Positions 34,258 to 46,749 of a DNA stretch of 64,000 bases are shown here, one piece after another; position 1 is the first letter of the stretch, and the number at the start of each line of letters is the position of its first letter. Source of the stretch: Brassica napus (taxonomy: Eukaryota > Streptophyta > Magnoliopsida > Brassicales > Brassicaceae); contig NC_063447.1 of NCBI RefSeq assembly GCF_020379485.1, forward strand, positions 60,315,452-60,379,451, read 5' to 3'. Position numbers and translations under genes: made by a program. The notes under the pieces are model-generated. The model was not told the origin of the DNA. It searched no databases and was given only the letters and a program-made list of their open reading frames with translations.

Positions 34258-36424
34258 AAAGTGTATATAAAAAACTGAAATTTTAATGAGCATCATAGTA
34301 GTTATAACACGATAAGCCATCTAAACACCTCAGAATATCACGAAACCATTCTTTCCATACCAGTAAAAAAGAAAGGAACATAAGTGCACAGAATCAACGA
34401 TAACAAAGGTGTGAACTAACCTTTATGAATTCTTCGTTGAGATGGATCGTAAGGTAATGGCTATATACTGCTATAGCTAGTAACGAGAGAGTGTGGAGAA
34501 AACAAAAACCCCAAAATAATGAAATTTTAGTTGTAATGGATGTTGTGGTGCTAGTGAATTCTTTTCCAATACTAAAACATTATATTATTAAGTTTTTGGG
34601 AATAAACTTTTCTAAAAGTATATCTATTATCAATTTTACTTTTAAAGTTTGTTTAACTTTAAGATTGAAGTGTTTGTATCCGTAACAAAACTTTATATTT
34701 AACTTTTAAAAAAAAAATATATTTACATTATAATCTTTGATATTGATCAAAATTGGTTAAACCATTAAAAAATTACAAATAAAGTATACATTTAAAGGTC
34801 ACTAAAACAGTATTAATAAATAAATTATAACATTTTAATAAATAATAATTAAACAAATTATGATTGAGAGTTTAAGTGTTCACAATTGAGAGAACAAAAC
34901 TAATGAATTTGAATATTGATGTGGTGCATTGCGGGAGATTCTTGCTTTCAGATGCTTACTTGTTTTGCATTTCCTTTTTAATCTTTTAACTTTAAATAAT
35001 TAGATGATGTTTTTCTATTTACGGAGTCTCTCCATTATGGTTTATTCTCCAATCTCCACTATGTGTTTGCAAGGTAAGTACATAATGAACTTGCCTTTTT
35101 GAATTCTTCATCAGTTATAGTCTCTTATAGATCATCGTATTTTTCCCTAGTTCACCAAAGTCATGTAAATCATAGTATTTGCAAAGAGTTTAACAACAAA
35201 TCATATAGTAAGTTTTTCTAATTCACCAAAGTCATAATGTCATGTAAATTTATTCATTTTCAAATATTTCCAGATCCTAAATTGAATACACCTCTTCTAA
35301 AATGGAACTGAGGGATTAGTAATTTTTTTTTTGAACAAATTGCAGTCTAAGTATTGTTATGGAAAACTCACCGTTTTTTTTTTTTTGAACTGTGGAAAAC
35401 TCACTATATTAAAAACTATTTTAAGTGTTTGGATCGATATATGTATAGCTTTAAAGAATTGGTTATATATTTTTGTGAATAATTATTTATGTGATTTTTG
35501 CTTCTATAGGTAGTTACACTATTGAGAGATTTAGACGTTGCGGTTGACTAAATTGAATAATTACATAGCTGTGATAATGTTTTATTTTTATCTAAGTGGT
35601 GCAGTTGTTTTTTTTTGCTTGATTTCTTTTACGTCATCCAGACATCCACTATGATGTATGTTCTTATGCGTTATTTGTAGGACTGTTCTAGATTTTGTAA
35701 CCATCTAATCTATTAATTTAGGGTTCTATTTTCTATCTACTATGCAAAAGTTGTCATTTCAATTTGGAGTCTTTCATAACTTTATCTTTTTTATAGATGT
35801 TAGCCCACCCTTAATAAATACTTAATCTTAACCAAAAAATTAATGTAAACAGACGTTGATATAAACCAAACTTCATTTATCATATACAAATAATGAATAT
35901 ATTCATATCACTTACTTTTAAACACACGTTTCATCTAATGTACACATTGCTCGGCAAGAGTCTTCAACTTGACCTTTCGTATGAACAAGCTGGACCTAGC
36001 CTGAGTCAGTGCTTCTATTCAGTTGAATGCATGTATTGCCACACACCATACTCAATAAGATAGGCACCTATCAAACACCATAATCAAATTCCATATCCTA
36101 CAATCATACTACCATTAAAAAAAAATTATTCATACGTTTGGTTTAATCAAAAACTCTTAATTTTTATTTAATATATTTCAAATTCCAAAATAGCTGTATA
36201 TCTAATAAACTTTAGACTAAAATCTCCAAGTTTGAATATTCTCTAACCAATTTCAAAACGATATCAAATCTAGAAACTAAATAGATCTTTTGAATAACTA
36301 TATGCCTAAATAATATTTATTTAAATAGTTTCTAAGGAAAAAATCGTAGCCATCTATTGCTCTACAACAAAAAAGGATATGCCATACCAGATTTTACATA
36401 CCTCAATATTACTTTCTCAAAAAT
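34258..36424. other. AT-rich gene-free stretch
   Basis: I see no gene here beyond the possible distal GH9 promoter at 34.4-34.5 kb. Short words of the DEFL-flank family (CCCTAGTTCACCAAAGTCAT near 35147 and a second copy near 35217) suggest old copies of that flank. Confidence 0.45.
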
Positions 36425-37080
36425 TAGGGATGGGAAAAATATCCGAATCCAAAAAATAGAACCAAATCCGATCCGAAAAAGTATTACAGAATCCGAATCG
36501 AATAGCTTAAATATCCAAAAAAGTTTAAAATTTTGGCATCTAGAGAACCATAACCAAACCCGAACCAAAATATTTTGGGTATCCGAGTGCATCCAAAATA
36601 GATTTATATACCTAAATATATTAATTATTTTTAGATTTAATATATACAAAATATCTAAAATATATAAGATATCTTTAAATTATCCAAAATACTTGAAAAT
36701 ATATAAAAATAATCAAAATTAAATGTCTAAAATAGCTAAACAATACTCAAAAATCTTGAAATATATATTGATTCTCTACCCAAAATTCAAGCTAAATCGA
36801 TTTATTTGTTAAGTTTAGGTATTTTGGCATACATAATTCAAATTTATATGTAATATATTACTTTGTTTTAGATTTTGGGAAAATTTAAAGTATATAATTA
36901 ATTTAAAGTTTTTTAAAATAATTTAAACGGGTTATCCGAACCCGAACCGAACCCTAAAGATCCTAATTGAACCCAAACAAAAATCTATAAATACACGAAT
37001 GGGGCTAAAAACTTTAACCTCAAACAAAATACTAATATACCCAAACTGAACCCGAGTGAGTACCAGAATGTCCACCCCTA
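36425..37080. mobile_element. Dispersed repeat with TAGGGATGG / CCACCCCTA ends
   Basis: The left end TTAGGGATGGGAAAAATA and the right end CCACCCCTA are inverted partners. The body carries ATCCGAATCC, CCGAACCCGAACCGAACCC and similar words. It codes for nothing; apparent frames in it are by-products of the GAACC words. Related copies occur at 19.0, 45.7, 59.5 and 63.7 kb. Confidence 0.6.
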
Positions 37081-37143
37081 TCAAAAACTATATATCAATA
37101 ATAAAGAATAATACAGTTTTTTTGTGTATATCTAATAAATTTA

Positions 37144-38580
37144 GGGAAAATTTGGAAAAATACACTTACATAAGATTTTAATTTGAAAACTACACCATTA
37201 TTTAAGTTTTTTGGAAAATGCACTTATCCATATTTGAATTTACTAAATTATCCAATCTGAATATTTAATATCATTATCATTTTTTATCATCAGAATTTAT
37301 TTAATATTTAAATAAACAGTTTCAACAAGAATATAAGATTGTTTAAAAAAAATCTTTATCATATATACACACCATCTTAATTTTTTTTTATTTTATGAAA
37401 AAAATAAGCTAGAGGTGTCTCGTCTCCTTCAGAAAAAATAAGCTAGAGTTTTGACGTTTTCTTCCAATTCTATCATACACAGATGAAAGTAATCTCAAAC
37501 AACAACATTTTTTTTCTTTGATTTCAAACTGTTGTTATGTATCTGTTCTTCATATGCCTTTCCTTTTCCATCATTTATTTTCGATCATGTACTTTATGTC
37601 TATCTAACAATTTAAATGAGACATTCGTAAACTATAAGAATCAAACGATTGCTTTCATTTTCCTAAAAGCGTCAACATAAACTAAACAGTTACGTCGTTG
37701 TTGTTGCATGGCCTCTTCATAACAATAATGTGGCCGTCTCGTGGATTAATAATTCTCAACACAGTGGTGGGTCTTGGATCGTGCATGACTTCATAGGAGC
37801 TGCTCGAGTGCATAGTCGTAGAGCCTTCTCGAGTACGTCGTTGTTGAATGGTAACAGAGCTTCAAGCCAATTGTTGGGCAGCTGATGATCTTTTCAATTT
37901 ACATTGAAACAGAGTTTTTGTCCGAAAAAACATTGGAACAGAGTTGTAATGGGAATGTTCTCAGCCCAAGTTCAGAAGCTCTCCAAAATCTTCTTGACTA
38001 CCCGGACTTGCACAATGAGATCTTCAAGACAGTTAGCTCTTTTGACCGGTTCAAGAGTGCTGCACAGTTATGTGATATATTTCTTTTTTTTTTCTTTCCC
38101 TTCTATTGTTTCAGTTTCCATGTCGTTGGACTGAACCAGACTTGTTTTGATTTCAAATCAATGAGAAAAAAAGTAGTCACTCAAAACGGAAAGAAAATAG
38201 CTTGTCACAAGAATGAATATGTTTGGAGACGATGATGTGATTTTTTGTATAAAGAATGAGTAGTCGGGCAACTTCTTTCTATCCAAAAAACTATTCATAG
38301 AAACTTCATGATAAAATCAAAACAAATCATAATTTGTTTTTTTCATAATATCCTTGTTATTCTAAAAAAATACAATAATATATCTATCTCAGGACAGATT
38401 TATCTTAAACATAAACAATAATACTATTATTACTAATTTCGAATTTATATTTTAATTGCTGAAATTTCTAATTTGGATAAAAATGTCTTTTCATATTTAG
38501 TAAAGCGTATTTTTCCAAAAATAAAAAAGAAGGTGTATTTATCAAAATTGAAACTAATTATAGAGTATTTTTCAAATTAT
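37144..38580. mobile_element. Probable MULE-like element with degenerate inverted ends
   Basis: The left GGGAAAATTTGGAAAAATAC and the reverse of the right end (ATTTGAAAAATACTCTAT) are similar and inverted. Secondary words (TTTTTGGAAAATGCACTT / AGCGTATTTTTCCAAAAATA) also pair. The interior holds a reverse-transcriptase-type RNase H fragment. Exact borders and target duplications are not clear. Confidence 0.4.
37738..38092 (+). pseudogene. RNase H-like (RVT_3) fragment, broken
   Basis: One frame gives WINNSQHSGGSWIVHDFIGA, then ARVHSRRAFSS, ending in a stop (LLGS-TGA). Another frame near 37949 gives NVLSPSSEALQNLLDYPDLH. Together they resemble the plant RNase H-like domain found in LINE-related proteins (SGASWIV-D-G, HSRRAFS, then EALQ-LL-YP). 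The stop and frame change show it is not a working gene. Similarity is by recollection only. Confidence 0.45.
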
Positions 38581-38604
38581 TAAGACCAAAAAAATATTGG
38601 TTAA

Positions 38605-38980
38605 TCTATATATTTTGTAAATAAAATTTTTTCAATATATTGATGCTTATAGTTATATGTTAACAAAAGTTTTCAATATATTTATCTTTATAGTTATATG
38701 TTATAACAACAACTTATATTTTTTTTTGAAAATTTGCTATATTTATACATGTGAAGAAAAATCATTATATCCAAGAAATATAAAACAAAATATAAACCAA
38801 AAATTTGAAACATGTTTAATTGATTAGACTATCATAATAAAACCGGAAAAGTTCTCCCCATAAAATAAGTTCAAGTACCAAAATATACACAAATTTTAAA
38901 TATCAGTATATCTCATAAATAAATTAATAAAAAGACATAAAAGTGAAATTTAACCGCGCATAGCGTGGATCGCATTCTAG
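38605..38980 (+). mobile_element. Small Helitron, 3' end clear, 5' end tentative
   Basis: The 3' end is CCGCGCATAGCGTGG (hairpin, 38954-38968) followed 8 bp later by CTAG at 38977-38980 and a host T, a classic Helitron terminus. The TC at 38605 after an A is the best 5' candidate but is not proven. Confidence 0.45.
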
Positions 38981-39119
38981 TTTACTTTAATTTCAAAGTG
39001 TAAGAGGCGGTATTTTGATACTTTTTTTTTTCTTTTAGGAGTGTCTGGATGATTTAGTGATGGTATTGTCTATGGTATTTTCAATTGTTTCATTTGTTAG
39101 ATCTTTTTTTTTAAGAGAA

Positions 39120-40230
39120 ATGTTTTGATTATGTATTAATCATTGGTTGTATGTTTTTTTCATCATTTTTAATTTTAAGTTTGGTAACCACAAAACAAAA
39201 AAAAAAGATTTGTTAGAAATCATTTTTGTTTTCGGTTTCTCTGGGTGATGAAATGTTAAAAAAAGAAAACGTAATTGCATTTCTTTTCTTTACTTGTTCT
39301 TATGATTTTTTCTATTTATTCTTAAAAGTTTATACATATTTGGATTAATTTATGTATTTTTATTAAATTATTATTTGTTGACTAAATTTTGCACCAAACT
39401 CAAGCTGTATTATGTATTCTCACTAAATTATTTGTCGTTTCAGTTGTTATATTATCTTATTTTAATCAAACTGATTTTAGTAAAGTATTTATTTTAATTA
39501 TTTATTAATCCTTGGTTGTGGTTTTCATCATTTTGTTTTTGTTAATTTCTTTAAACTTGAGTTTAGTGTCCAAAAAAGCAAGTCGGATGATATTAACTTT
39601 TTTTTTTTTGCTTAGAATTGATGAAATGTCAAAAAAATACTGTAGATGATTTTTTTTCCTTTTTTGTTTGTAAAATGGTTTAAAATAAAATTAGGGGTCA
39701 AGGTGGCATCGAACTCGGGATATAAGAGTGTCAGATGGGAGGTGTTTCACCAATTGAACTATGGTGATTCAGTTTTCTTTTTCCTTTTTGTCTGTATAGA
39801 TTTCTCCATTTATTCTTGAAATCTGGTATTTTAAAATTATATTATTTAATTTTTCCTAAATTATTATTTGTTGACTAAATTTTTCACTGAGCTCAAATTA
39901 TATTATGTATTTTCACTAGATTTCTATTGCTCTATTTTTATATCAAGCTTCAAACTTTTTTAATCCTTATTTGATAATGTATTAATCATTAGTTTTGATT
40001 TTTGTATCATTTTCGGATCTAACTTTAATTTTGGTGGTAGAGAAAAATAAAATATTAAGATTAATATTTTTATTTTATTTTCATTAGTCTCAGTTTGACG
40101 AAACGAAAAATAGATTTCTCTTCTCTTTTGTGTTCATGAATTTTTTCTATTTGTTTTTTTCTAAAAATTAGGTATTTTTAAATTAAATTACATATTTTCA
40201 TTATATTCTTATTTATTTACAAAAACTGAT
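39120..40230. repeat. Three tandem ~390-bp units, the middle one carrying a SINE
   Basis: Units begin near 39128, 39505 and 39973 with TGTATTAATCATTGGTT-like words and share ATTATTTGTTGACTAAATTT and TGATTTTTTCTATTTATTCT-like segments. They are diverged and non-coding. Confidence 0.6.
39673..39777 (-). mobile_element. tRNA-like SINE or tRNA pseudogene
   Basis: On the minus strand, ATAGTTCAATTGGTGAAA resembles an A-box and GAGTTCGATGCC, about 45 bases on, resembles a B-box. The flanks TTTCCTTTTTTGTTTGTA and TTTCCTTTTTGTCTGTA form an imperfect target duplication. The neighbouring tandem units lack this insert. It is too short and diverged to be a working tRNA. Confidence 0.5.
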
Positions 40231-40260
40231 GTTAAATTATAGGTTGTACTGAAAATAGAA

Positions 40261-41742
40261 TCTATCTCTATAATATTATTTGAGAAGTCAGTTTCTTACG
40301 TGTCGCGCTCACGTTAATTCTCACGGCGGTTAATTACCAAGATATCCTTAATGAATTAAAATTTACATTTGAATACTATTTTTTTATTTACTTTCCTTTT
40401 TTATTTCTCTAAATAACATATATAATAAAAGGAAAATTTTGTAGAGTATAAAAACAAATTTAAAAACAAAACATATGTATATATAATATGATTTCATTAA
40501 AAACGAAAGTTCACAAAATAGTTATATTCCATTTAAAAAATATTTTTAATAACATAAAATATACTTCTAGGTAGTAAAATAATTTCTTATATCTAGATTT
40601 TCTTAGAAGAAAAGAGATATTTTTATATAATGTGATTTCATAAAAAAAAAATTCACACAAATAATCTTGATATTAGAAAAATAAATATTATTTATTTTAA
40701 ACAATAAAAAAATATTTTCAAAGTAATAGAAATATTTTTTATATATCTATTTATTTTCTTAGATGATTACATAAAATAATAACATAAACTAATATATGTT
40801 TAATATAGTTTACAAATATTACTGAAATATTTTATTTATTTTTATATATATATAGTTGACTAATATCTTTAAATTATAGCAAAAATATATAAATTATATT
40901 TTACTTATATAATATAATTTCTCAAAAACAGTCACACATTTTTAGTGCTTATTTTTAAGAGGTATAAAAAACTAAAAATAAATTCTAAGAACAAATAACT
41001 ACAAAATATTTCAAAATAGCATAACACTATATACTTTAACGAGGTATATGTATTATATTTTATCATTATTAAATTTTTTTTTAATATTTATTTCATTCGA
41101 AGCATAATATATCTTAAGTCATAATCTTCCTAAAATATATTTACATATCTAAAACAACAAACAACTTAAATGAAAATAATAAAATTAATCAAAATTTTAA
41201 TATATTTAGAATAAATTTTATAGTTAAATTCAAAGAATCCAATATATCTAAAAATAGCTAAATTGACTGTAAAAATAACAAAGCCGACCATATATAACAT
41301 ATCTAATATTATATGTCTAATTAAAGTAGTATAATATTATTAATAAAAAATATAAATACAAATTATAAATTAATTTAAATTAAAAGTAAATATCAATCAA
41401 TGATTATTGTATACTCACTTTATAAATATTTATAGAAAAATCAACTAGTATTGATTAATAGAATTTATGGGTTATTAAAAAAAAAATTTAGTAAATTTAG
41501 TTTAAATAATAAAAAGACAACAAATTTAAGTATATTTAAACGCCAATCTTCACGTGCCCTATTATGTTTTTTTTTGTAGAGGCCAGTCTAAACGCCGATG
41601 AAAAGTTAACATTTTTCACACGTGGCAAATCCAAAGCCTGAAACTTTGGGTTGTGTTTAGGACAGGAGAGGATCTGAGGTAAGCCCACGTTTGTGGAAGT
41701 GGGTTCGGACGATAAGCTGAATCTAGACTGAACAAATAATTA
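40261..41742 (+). mobile_element. Helitron-like 5' terminus and AT-rich body
   Basis: After a host A, TCTATCTCTATAATATTATT followed by TGAGAAGTCAG is a Helitron-like 5' end. No convincing 3' end is seen; CTAG-T at 41445-41448 after an AT-only palindrome is a weak candidate. The rest of the interval is very AT-rich and holds nothing recognisable. Confidence 0.35.
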
Positions 41743-41965
41743 ACAACCAAGCTAGCGACTAAACAATAACTGATCAATAAGATTAAATTTTGTAAATCAA
41801 ACACCACAAATCAGATGAATATGCCTTGACATATAAGTAGAAGATGCCCCACGTCGTAGTCTAAACAATTATTGATAAAAAAATGTTATATTTTGTGTCA
41901 AACACCAAAATTCATATACATATAACGTATAAATGTTGTTTATGATGGCTTTCATATTATTATTA
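41743..41965. repeat. Copy of the GH9 upstream flank, part 1
   Basis: Starting with CAACCAAGCTAGCGACTAAA, this segment follows 33409-33650 almost base for base for over 200 bp (for example ATATGCCTTGACATATAAGT). It lacks the (CA)n(TA)n run. The match resumes at 43015 after an insertion holding a LINE. Confidence 0.85.
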
Positions 41966-42369
41966 TTGTTGTTGTTTTTAAAATATACATTGCAAAATAA
42001 TAAAAAAGAATAACAAAAATAGAAAAACAGAACTCAAAAACTCTAATGGACTTACGTACACAAGCCCAAAACAGAGAGAATAGAAAATATGACCCCAAGG
42101 CCGAAAACTTAGCTGCATGAGCCGTACCACTGGTCTTGTGAACTCCTTGTTAATTTTTAGATGTGCTGCAAGATATGACTTGTGACTAGCCTATGCAATT
42201 ACCGATTGGAAAATGAGTTTGATCAACATAGGTTTTTGGAATTCCGTATCTTTAGATTTGGGTTTGCATGATCCTTTAGTTCAAATGAAAAGAAAATTTA
42301 GAACTTCATAGATTTTGAAAATTTACCTGATTACATGGAGTTACACAAAGAAGATAGTGTACTATAATT

Positions 42370-42928
42370 TTTTTTGATGAAATTTCAAATTTATTGATCT
42401 ATCAAAAAGAATGTTATTTACATATCAACCCTCTACTACGTAAATAAATTTCTTATCTGAAAAATAGAAATCTAAATCTAAATCGAAATTTGAAACCATC
42501 TTTCCAGTAACCCACCCATCTTATGATCTGATCTATACTTGAGAGAACAAATCCTATTCCTCATGGCTTTGTCAATGACTCTGGTCAGTTGCTCCGTTGA
42601 AGTTCTGCTTCGTTGATGCCTCCTTCCGTTTCTCTCCCTCCATATATGGTAAACTAATGTCTGAAACAAAAGTCTTGCCAAGCAAGGATCTATTCCCTTG
42701 CCCACCCATTCTCTGCAAGCGCTGCACTGTCCACTGCCAATCCAGATTAATGTTGTTGTCTACAAGTCTCTGAGCGAGGTTCTCCCATACAGTGTATGAG
42801 TAGGAACAAGCAAAGAAAAGGTGATCTCTTGTCTCATATCTTTCTCCACATAGTTCACATCCTTGAGTTATTCCCCATTGCCTCATTCTATCTCCCGTAG
42901 AAAGCCTGTTATTAATAGCCAGCCAAAG
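42370..42928 (-). mobile_element. 5'-truncated LINE with zf-RVT remnant
   Basis: The minus-strand end TTTCATCAAAAAAA is a plant LINE 3' tail. The frames read RMRQWGITQGCELCGERYET, then RDHLFFACSYS, VYHIWRERNGRRHQ and LLERWF, the zinc-binding region at the end of LINE ORF2, with one frameshift near 42.6-42.7 kb. A perfect 17-bp duplication GATAGTGTACTATAATT flanks it at 42353-42369 and 42929-42945. Reverse transcriptase and endonuclease are missing. Confidence 0.85.
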
Positions 42929-43014
42929 GATAGTGTACTATAATTGAAAGTGAATTAAAAGATTAGTTGTCTCTTTTTCTTCAGAGTGAAAACAAAATTG
43001 TTCAGTGTGAATCA

Positions 43015-43137
43015 CATGTTATGAATCTTATTATATTTTACTCTTCTTTTTCCAAATTATTATTTTTAAAATTTAAACAATCAAAAAAATGAATTTCATG
43101 AAAAGAAAATGAGAGATAAAAAAGCATTGGAGCAAAA
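43015..43137. repeat. Copy of the GH9/DEFL upstream flank, part 2
   Basis: It resumes the duplicated flank with TATATTTTACTCTTCTTTTT and AAAATGAATTTCATGAAAAG, matching 33675-33760 and the flanks at 49.1, 56.3, 57.3 and 58.4 kb. It is cut at 43137 by a Helitron. Confidence 0.75.
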
Positions 43138-44133
43138 TCCGCTACATGTTAATTGAAAAACATTACAACTTTTTTTGTAACCACCTGTCATCACTAAGAT
43201 GATTCTTATAACGATTAAAAAAAATAAGTTGGTCCATCTAATTATATAATAAGTTTTTATTAAACAAACCATAAATTCACTATTAATGTTCTTTATTATT
43301 TTTAAAATAAAAGTTACAAAATTTCCTAATGTGGTTAAAGTATATATAACAATTAATGATTTTGAATATTAAAGATTTGATAAAATTATTGTATCTTCTA
43401 TCATATTTGTTTAATTTTAGACTATTAAAATAAATTAAATAGCTACATTAACCATTTAATAAAAATTTAAATTTTATGTATATGCTATATTTTGAATTTT
43501 CAAAAACGAGTATAAATTACTACAACTGTTAAAAGTTTCACATTCAAATTTTGTGATTCATGGTTTAAAATTTTGTTATGCCAAAAATACAAATGATTAC
43601 AAAAATACATAAAACTGTAATTTAATTAATTTTAAGATTAAACTATATACCATAGACCATATAAAATACATAAATATTTAAATTTCAAAATTTACTTTGA
43701 ACCATTTTTTTGATAAAAGCTTTGAACAAACAATGACAACTTAATTTTTTTAAAAATTATAAATTACTAAAACAATTGATCCCGCAATGAAAATTTTGTT
43801 ATTAGTAGTTCAAAAATTTGTGATATAAAATATACAAATGATCAAAAACCATATGAGTAGAAAGTATCATTTAATAGTCATTAACATTAAAAATATATTA
43901 TATATGTTAATATCCTTTAAATTTAATTATATATTTTAGCAAATAAAAAAAATTGTGTGGATTAATAAAATTTATTTATATGTTTGCACCAATTTAATTA
44001 TATATGTAATAGCTACAGAATTTTCAATTGTTCAATATATATTTATTATTTCATAATATGTAAAATATAGAATATATAAAATAATTTTTATATATAATGT
44101 TCATTCTGCGCAAGGCGTGGCTCTTAATCTTGT
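43138..44133 (+). mobile_element. Helitron of 996 bp, 3' end CTTG
   Basis: The flanks read GAGCAAAA before and TAAGGATAGTAAAACTC after, which together match the uninterrupted copy AACAAAATCAGGATTGTAAA at 49211. The element thus starts TCCGCTACATG and ends CTGCGCAAGGCGTGG (hairpin-like), CTCTTAAT, CTTG, inserted between A and T. The final CTTG departs from the usual CTAG. It is AT-rich with no ORF. Confidence 0.55.
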
Positions 44134-44365
44134 AAGGATAGTAAAACTCATCAAACACAATAAAAAGAAAATAACTAATATAATTGATTTAGAGAAAATA
44201 ATTTTAAACGAACTCGGTGAGAATCAAATAAACAACTATAAAATTAAAAACATAATTAAGACTCATTACTTTTCATTACTTTCAGATGGATTTTAAATTT
44301 TTATTTTAAAATAGTGATATTAAAGGAATTTGGTCGAAATTCCAGTTAGCTAAAATATAGTAATA
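44134..44365. repeat. DEFL-flank repeat segment, unit 1
   Basis: It matches the flanks at 49.24, 57.48 and 58.52 kb (TAAGACTCATTACTTT; TAAAATATAGTAATA). It stops at the 3' end of the next Helitron. Confidence 0.7.
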
Positions 44366-45072
44366 CTAGAGTTGGAGCCATGCATCCGCACGGATGTTTG
44401 ATTTAATTTATATTGATTAGTAATTGTTTTATATAATTCGTACTGGATTATAAGTAATTTTTTAATATGACATTTTGAACACAACAATTTTATAGCATAA
44501 ATGTATTAAATTTTTTTTCAAACCATAAATTGTATTATTCATTTTTATAATATATATTTTATTGAATTTGGATTGGATTATTTTTCATATGAAAACATGC
44601 GTAAAATAAAAAATTTGAAATATTATTTTATATTTAATTCATATATTATATAAATTAATATTTACATGTGTCTTCTACATTTTTAGATATGAGTAATAAA
44701 TAATCAAAATATCTTTGAATAGATTTAAAATATTTTCTTCTAAATTTACTAAATGGAAATTTTAAAGAAAAATTATTTGTTAAAGTTAATTGCCTCTTCT
44801 TCGTAGCTGATGTTTTGATTCCATGAGTGAAACTATTTCACTTACATTCACCATCCACTTTTAAATGGTTTTACATTTTTTAAAAGAGTCAATTTTTTTG
44901 CTCAAAAATTTATGTGTTCGGTGAATATTCTTAGATTAAGATGATGGATAGTATATATATACGTGTGTGTGTATATGTGTTTCCCGAGTATGTAGCTGCA
45001 TCTCAACTGAATATTTGGAATAGGGAGATTTAGTAGTTTACCAAAAAGGATATTCGAATTAAAAGATTATTG

Positions 45073-45343
45073 GTCCGATTGGTAATGACTGTAACTTTAA
45101 AATTTTTGTTGTAAAAAAAATTTGTAGACTTTTTGCTGTGGCTTTAGATTTTATTGCTGTAAAATTTTATGGAAATCACTAAAAAAATGCTTTGGATATT
45201 TGGTTCTGCAGAACACTTGTACAGCTGTAGGTTATTTCAAGAGCTATGGTTTAAAAAAAAAAATTAAAGCTTGATTGCTCTGAATTTGGTACTGTAGAAA
45301 TAAATAGAGCTGTAGACAGCACCTAAAGCAACTACCAGTCACC
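45073..45343. mobile_element. MITE-like element inside the Helitron
   Basis: The left GGTCCGATTGGTAATGACTG and the reverse of the right end (GGGGTGACTGGTAGTTGCTT) are loosely inverted. The interior repeats GCTGTAG and CTGTAGA words. Family unknown. Confidence 0.35.
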
Positions 45344-45689
45344 CCCTATATATATATTTCGTTTATGAGGCAGTTTCAAAAAAAAAAAAAATTTATTCAG
45401 ATTTTTCATTTCCATTATCGATATCCAATAATTAATATATATATATACATCATATATTGTTTGTAAAGAATACATAATTTAATTGAAAAATTGTTATCTT
45501 TCTTCATTTATATGGCAGCATTAGAAAATTAATATTTAGAATATTCGTTTCTTATACTCGATTTTCTTATCATTAAATGTATAATAGATGATAATTTGAG
45601 CTCCGCACGGAGTGAGTTTTTAAAATATTTTGTATTTAAATACTATAAACAATACATATTTTTGTTTTCAATAAACCTTTTTTCATTGA

Positions 45690-46350
45690 TTAGGAATAGG
45701 CATTCATGTATCATTTGGTTCGGTTTGGATCTTTGCGGGTTCGGTTCGGATCTTTGCAGGTTCGGTTTGGGTTTGAGTTTAGATAACCCATTCATTTTTT
45801 TAAAACAAATTAAAGTTCATATATACTTTAAATTTCTCAAAATCTAAATAAAAATACTATATAACATATAAATTTGAATAATATATGCCAAAATACTTGT
45901 TGATCAAAAAAAAAAGTTGATCAAAAAAATATGTCAAAATACTTAAACTTAACATAAAAATTGGTTTACCTTAAATATTTGGATAGGAAATCAATAGATA
46001 TCTTAAGTCTTTTTGGTATTTTGAGTATTGTTTAGCTATTTTAAACATATACTTTTAACTATTTTTATATATTTCCAAGTATTTTAGACAACTTAAGAAC
46101 ATCTTATATATTTTGTATATTTTTTAGATATTAAATTTATAAATAATTAATATATTTAAGTATATAAATCTGGTTCGAATATATTCGGATATCCGAAATA
46201 TTTGGGTTCATATCAGATTCGGTTCCGGTTCTCTAGATACCAAAATTTTGAACATGTTTGGATATCTAACCGATTTTGATCAAAGTTCGGTACTACTTTT
46301 GTGGATTGGATTTGATTCATTTTTTGGATTCAGATTTTTTTTCCAACCAT
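45690..46350. repeat. GGTTCGG-type dispersed repeat copy
   Basis: Words GCGGGTTCGGTTCGGAT and ATTCGGATATCCGAAATA place it with the 36.4-kb repeat. It is in the opposite orientation and decayed. Confidence 0.5.
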
Positions 46351-46749
46351 ATATTTTTTATTGTAACAAAATTTTAAACGAAATTGACGATGGTTCATAC
46401 TGAGTTTGAGTATGCAAATTTTTTTAAATTAAAACACATTCTACTATGTACGTGGTCCATTTAATTAACTTTACAATTTCGGATTGGTAAAATATAATTT
46501 AAGATTGGTAAAATATAAGCTAGCAAGTTATAATTGTTTTAGGAAATGCAAAGTGAGGAAAGTTAGATTTCGTAAAGCATTAATGATAAATTATTTTTAT
46601 TTAATTATTGTAGAAGAATACATAAAGCTATATATATTAATTACTTTTGTGGCGGTACTTGTAAATAATTTGTAAGTCTTAAGGTTAATTAAAAAAAAAG
46701 TTTTAGGATTAGTTTTTATTTGTACTTATGTTTTAATAGATTAGATAGA

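Larger units (their letters stand above)
44366..46749 (-). mobile_element. Helitron of 2384 bp with nested repeats
   Basis: On the minus strand it begins TCTATCTAATCTATTAAAAC (46749) and ends with the hairpin CATCCGTGCGGATG, then CATGGCTCCAACT and CTAG at 44366-44369. The host reads AATA before and TGGTTCTTATAG after, matching the uninterrupted AATATGGATCTTATAG near 57914. Insertion is between A and T. No Rep or helicase is seen, so it is non-autonomous. Nested inside are a MITE-like piece (about 45073-45343) and a GGTTCGG repeat (45690-46350). Confidence 0.75.

Noticed and set aside
36357..36722. 121-codon open frame
   Set aside because: It lies in a GAACC-type dispersed repeat; the Asn/Ile/Lys-rich translation comes from repeat words.
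39673..39777. Functional tRNA gene
   Set aside because: A- and B-box-like words are present but the cloverleaf does not close, and flanking duplications indicate a SINE.
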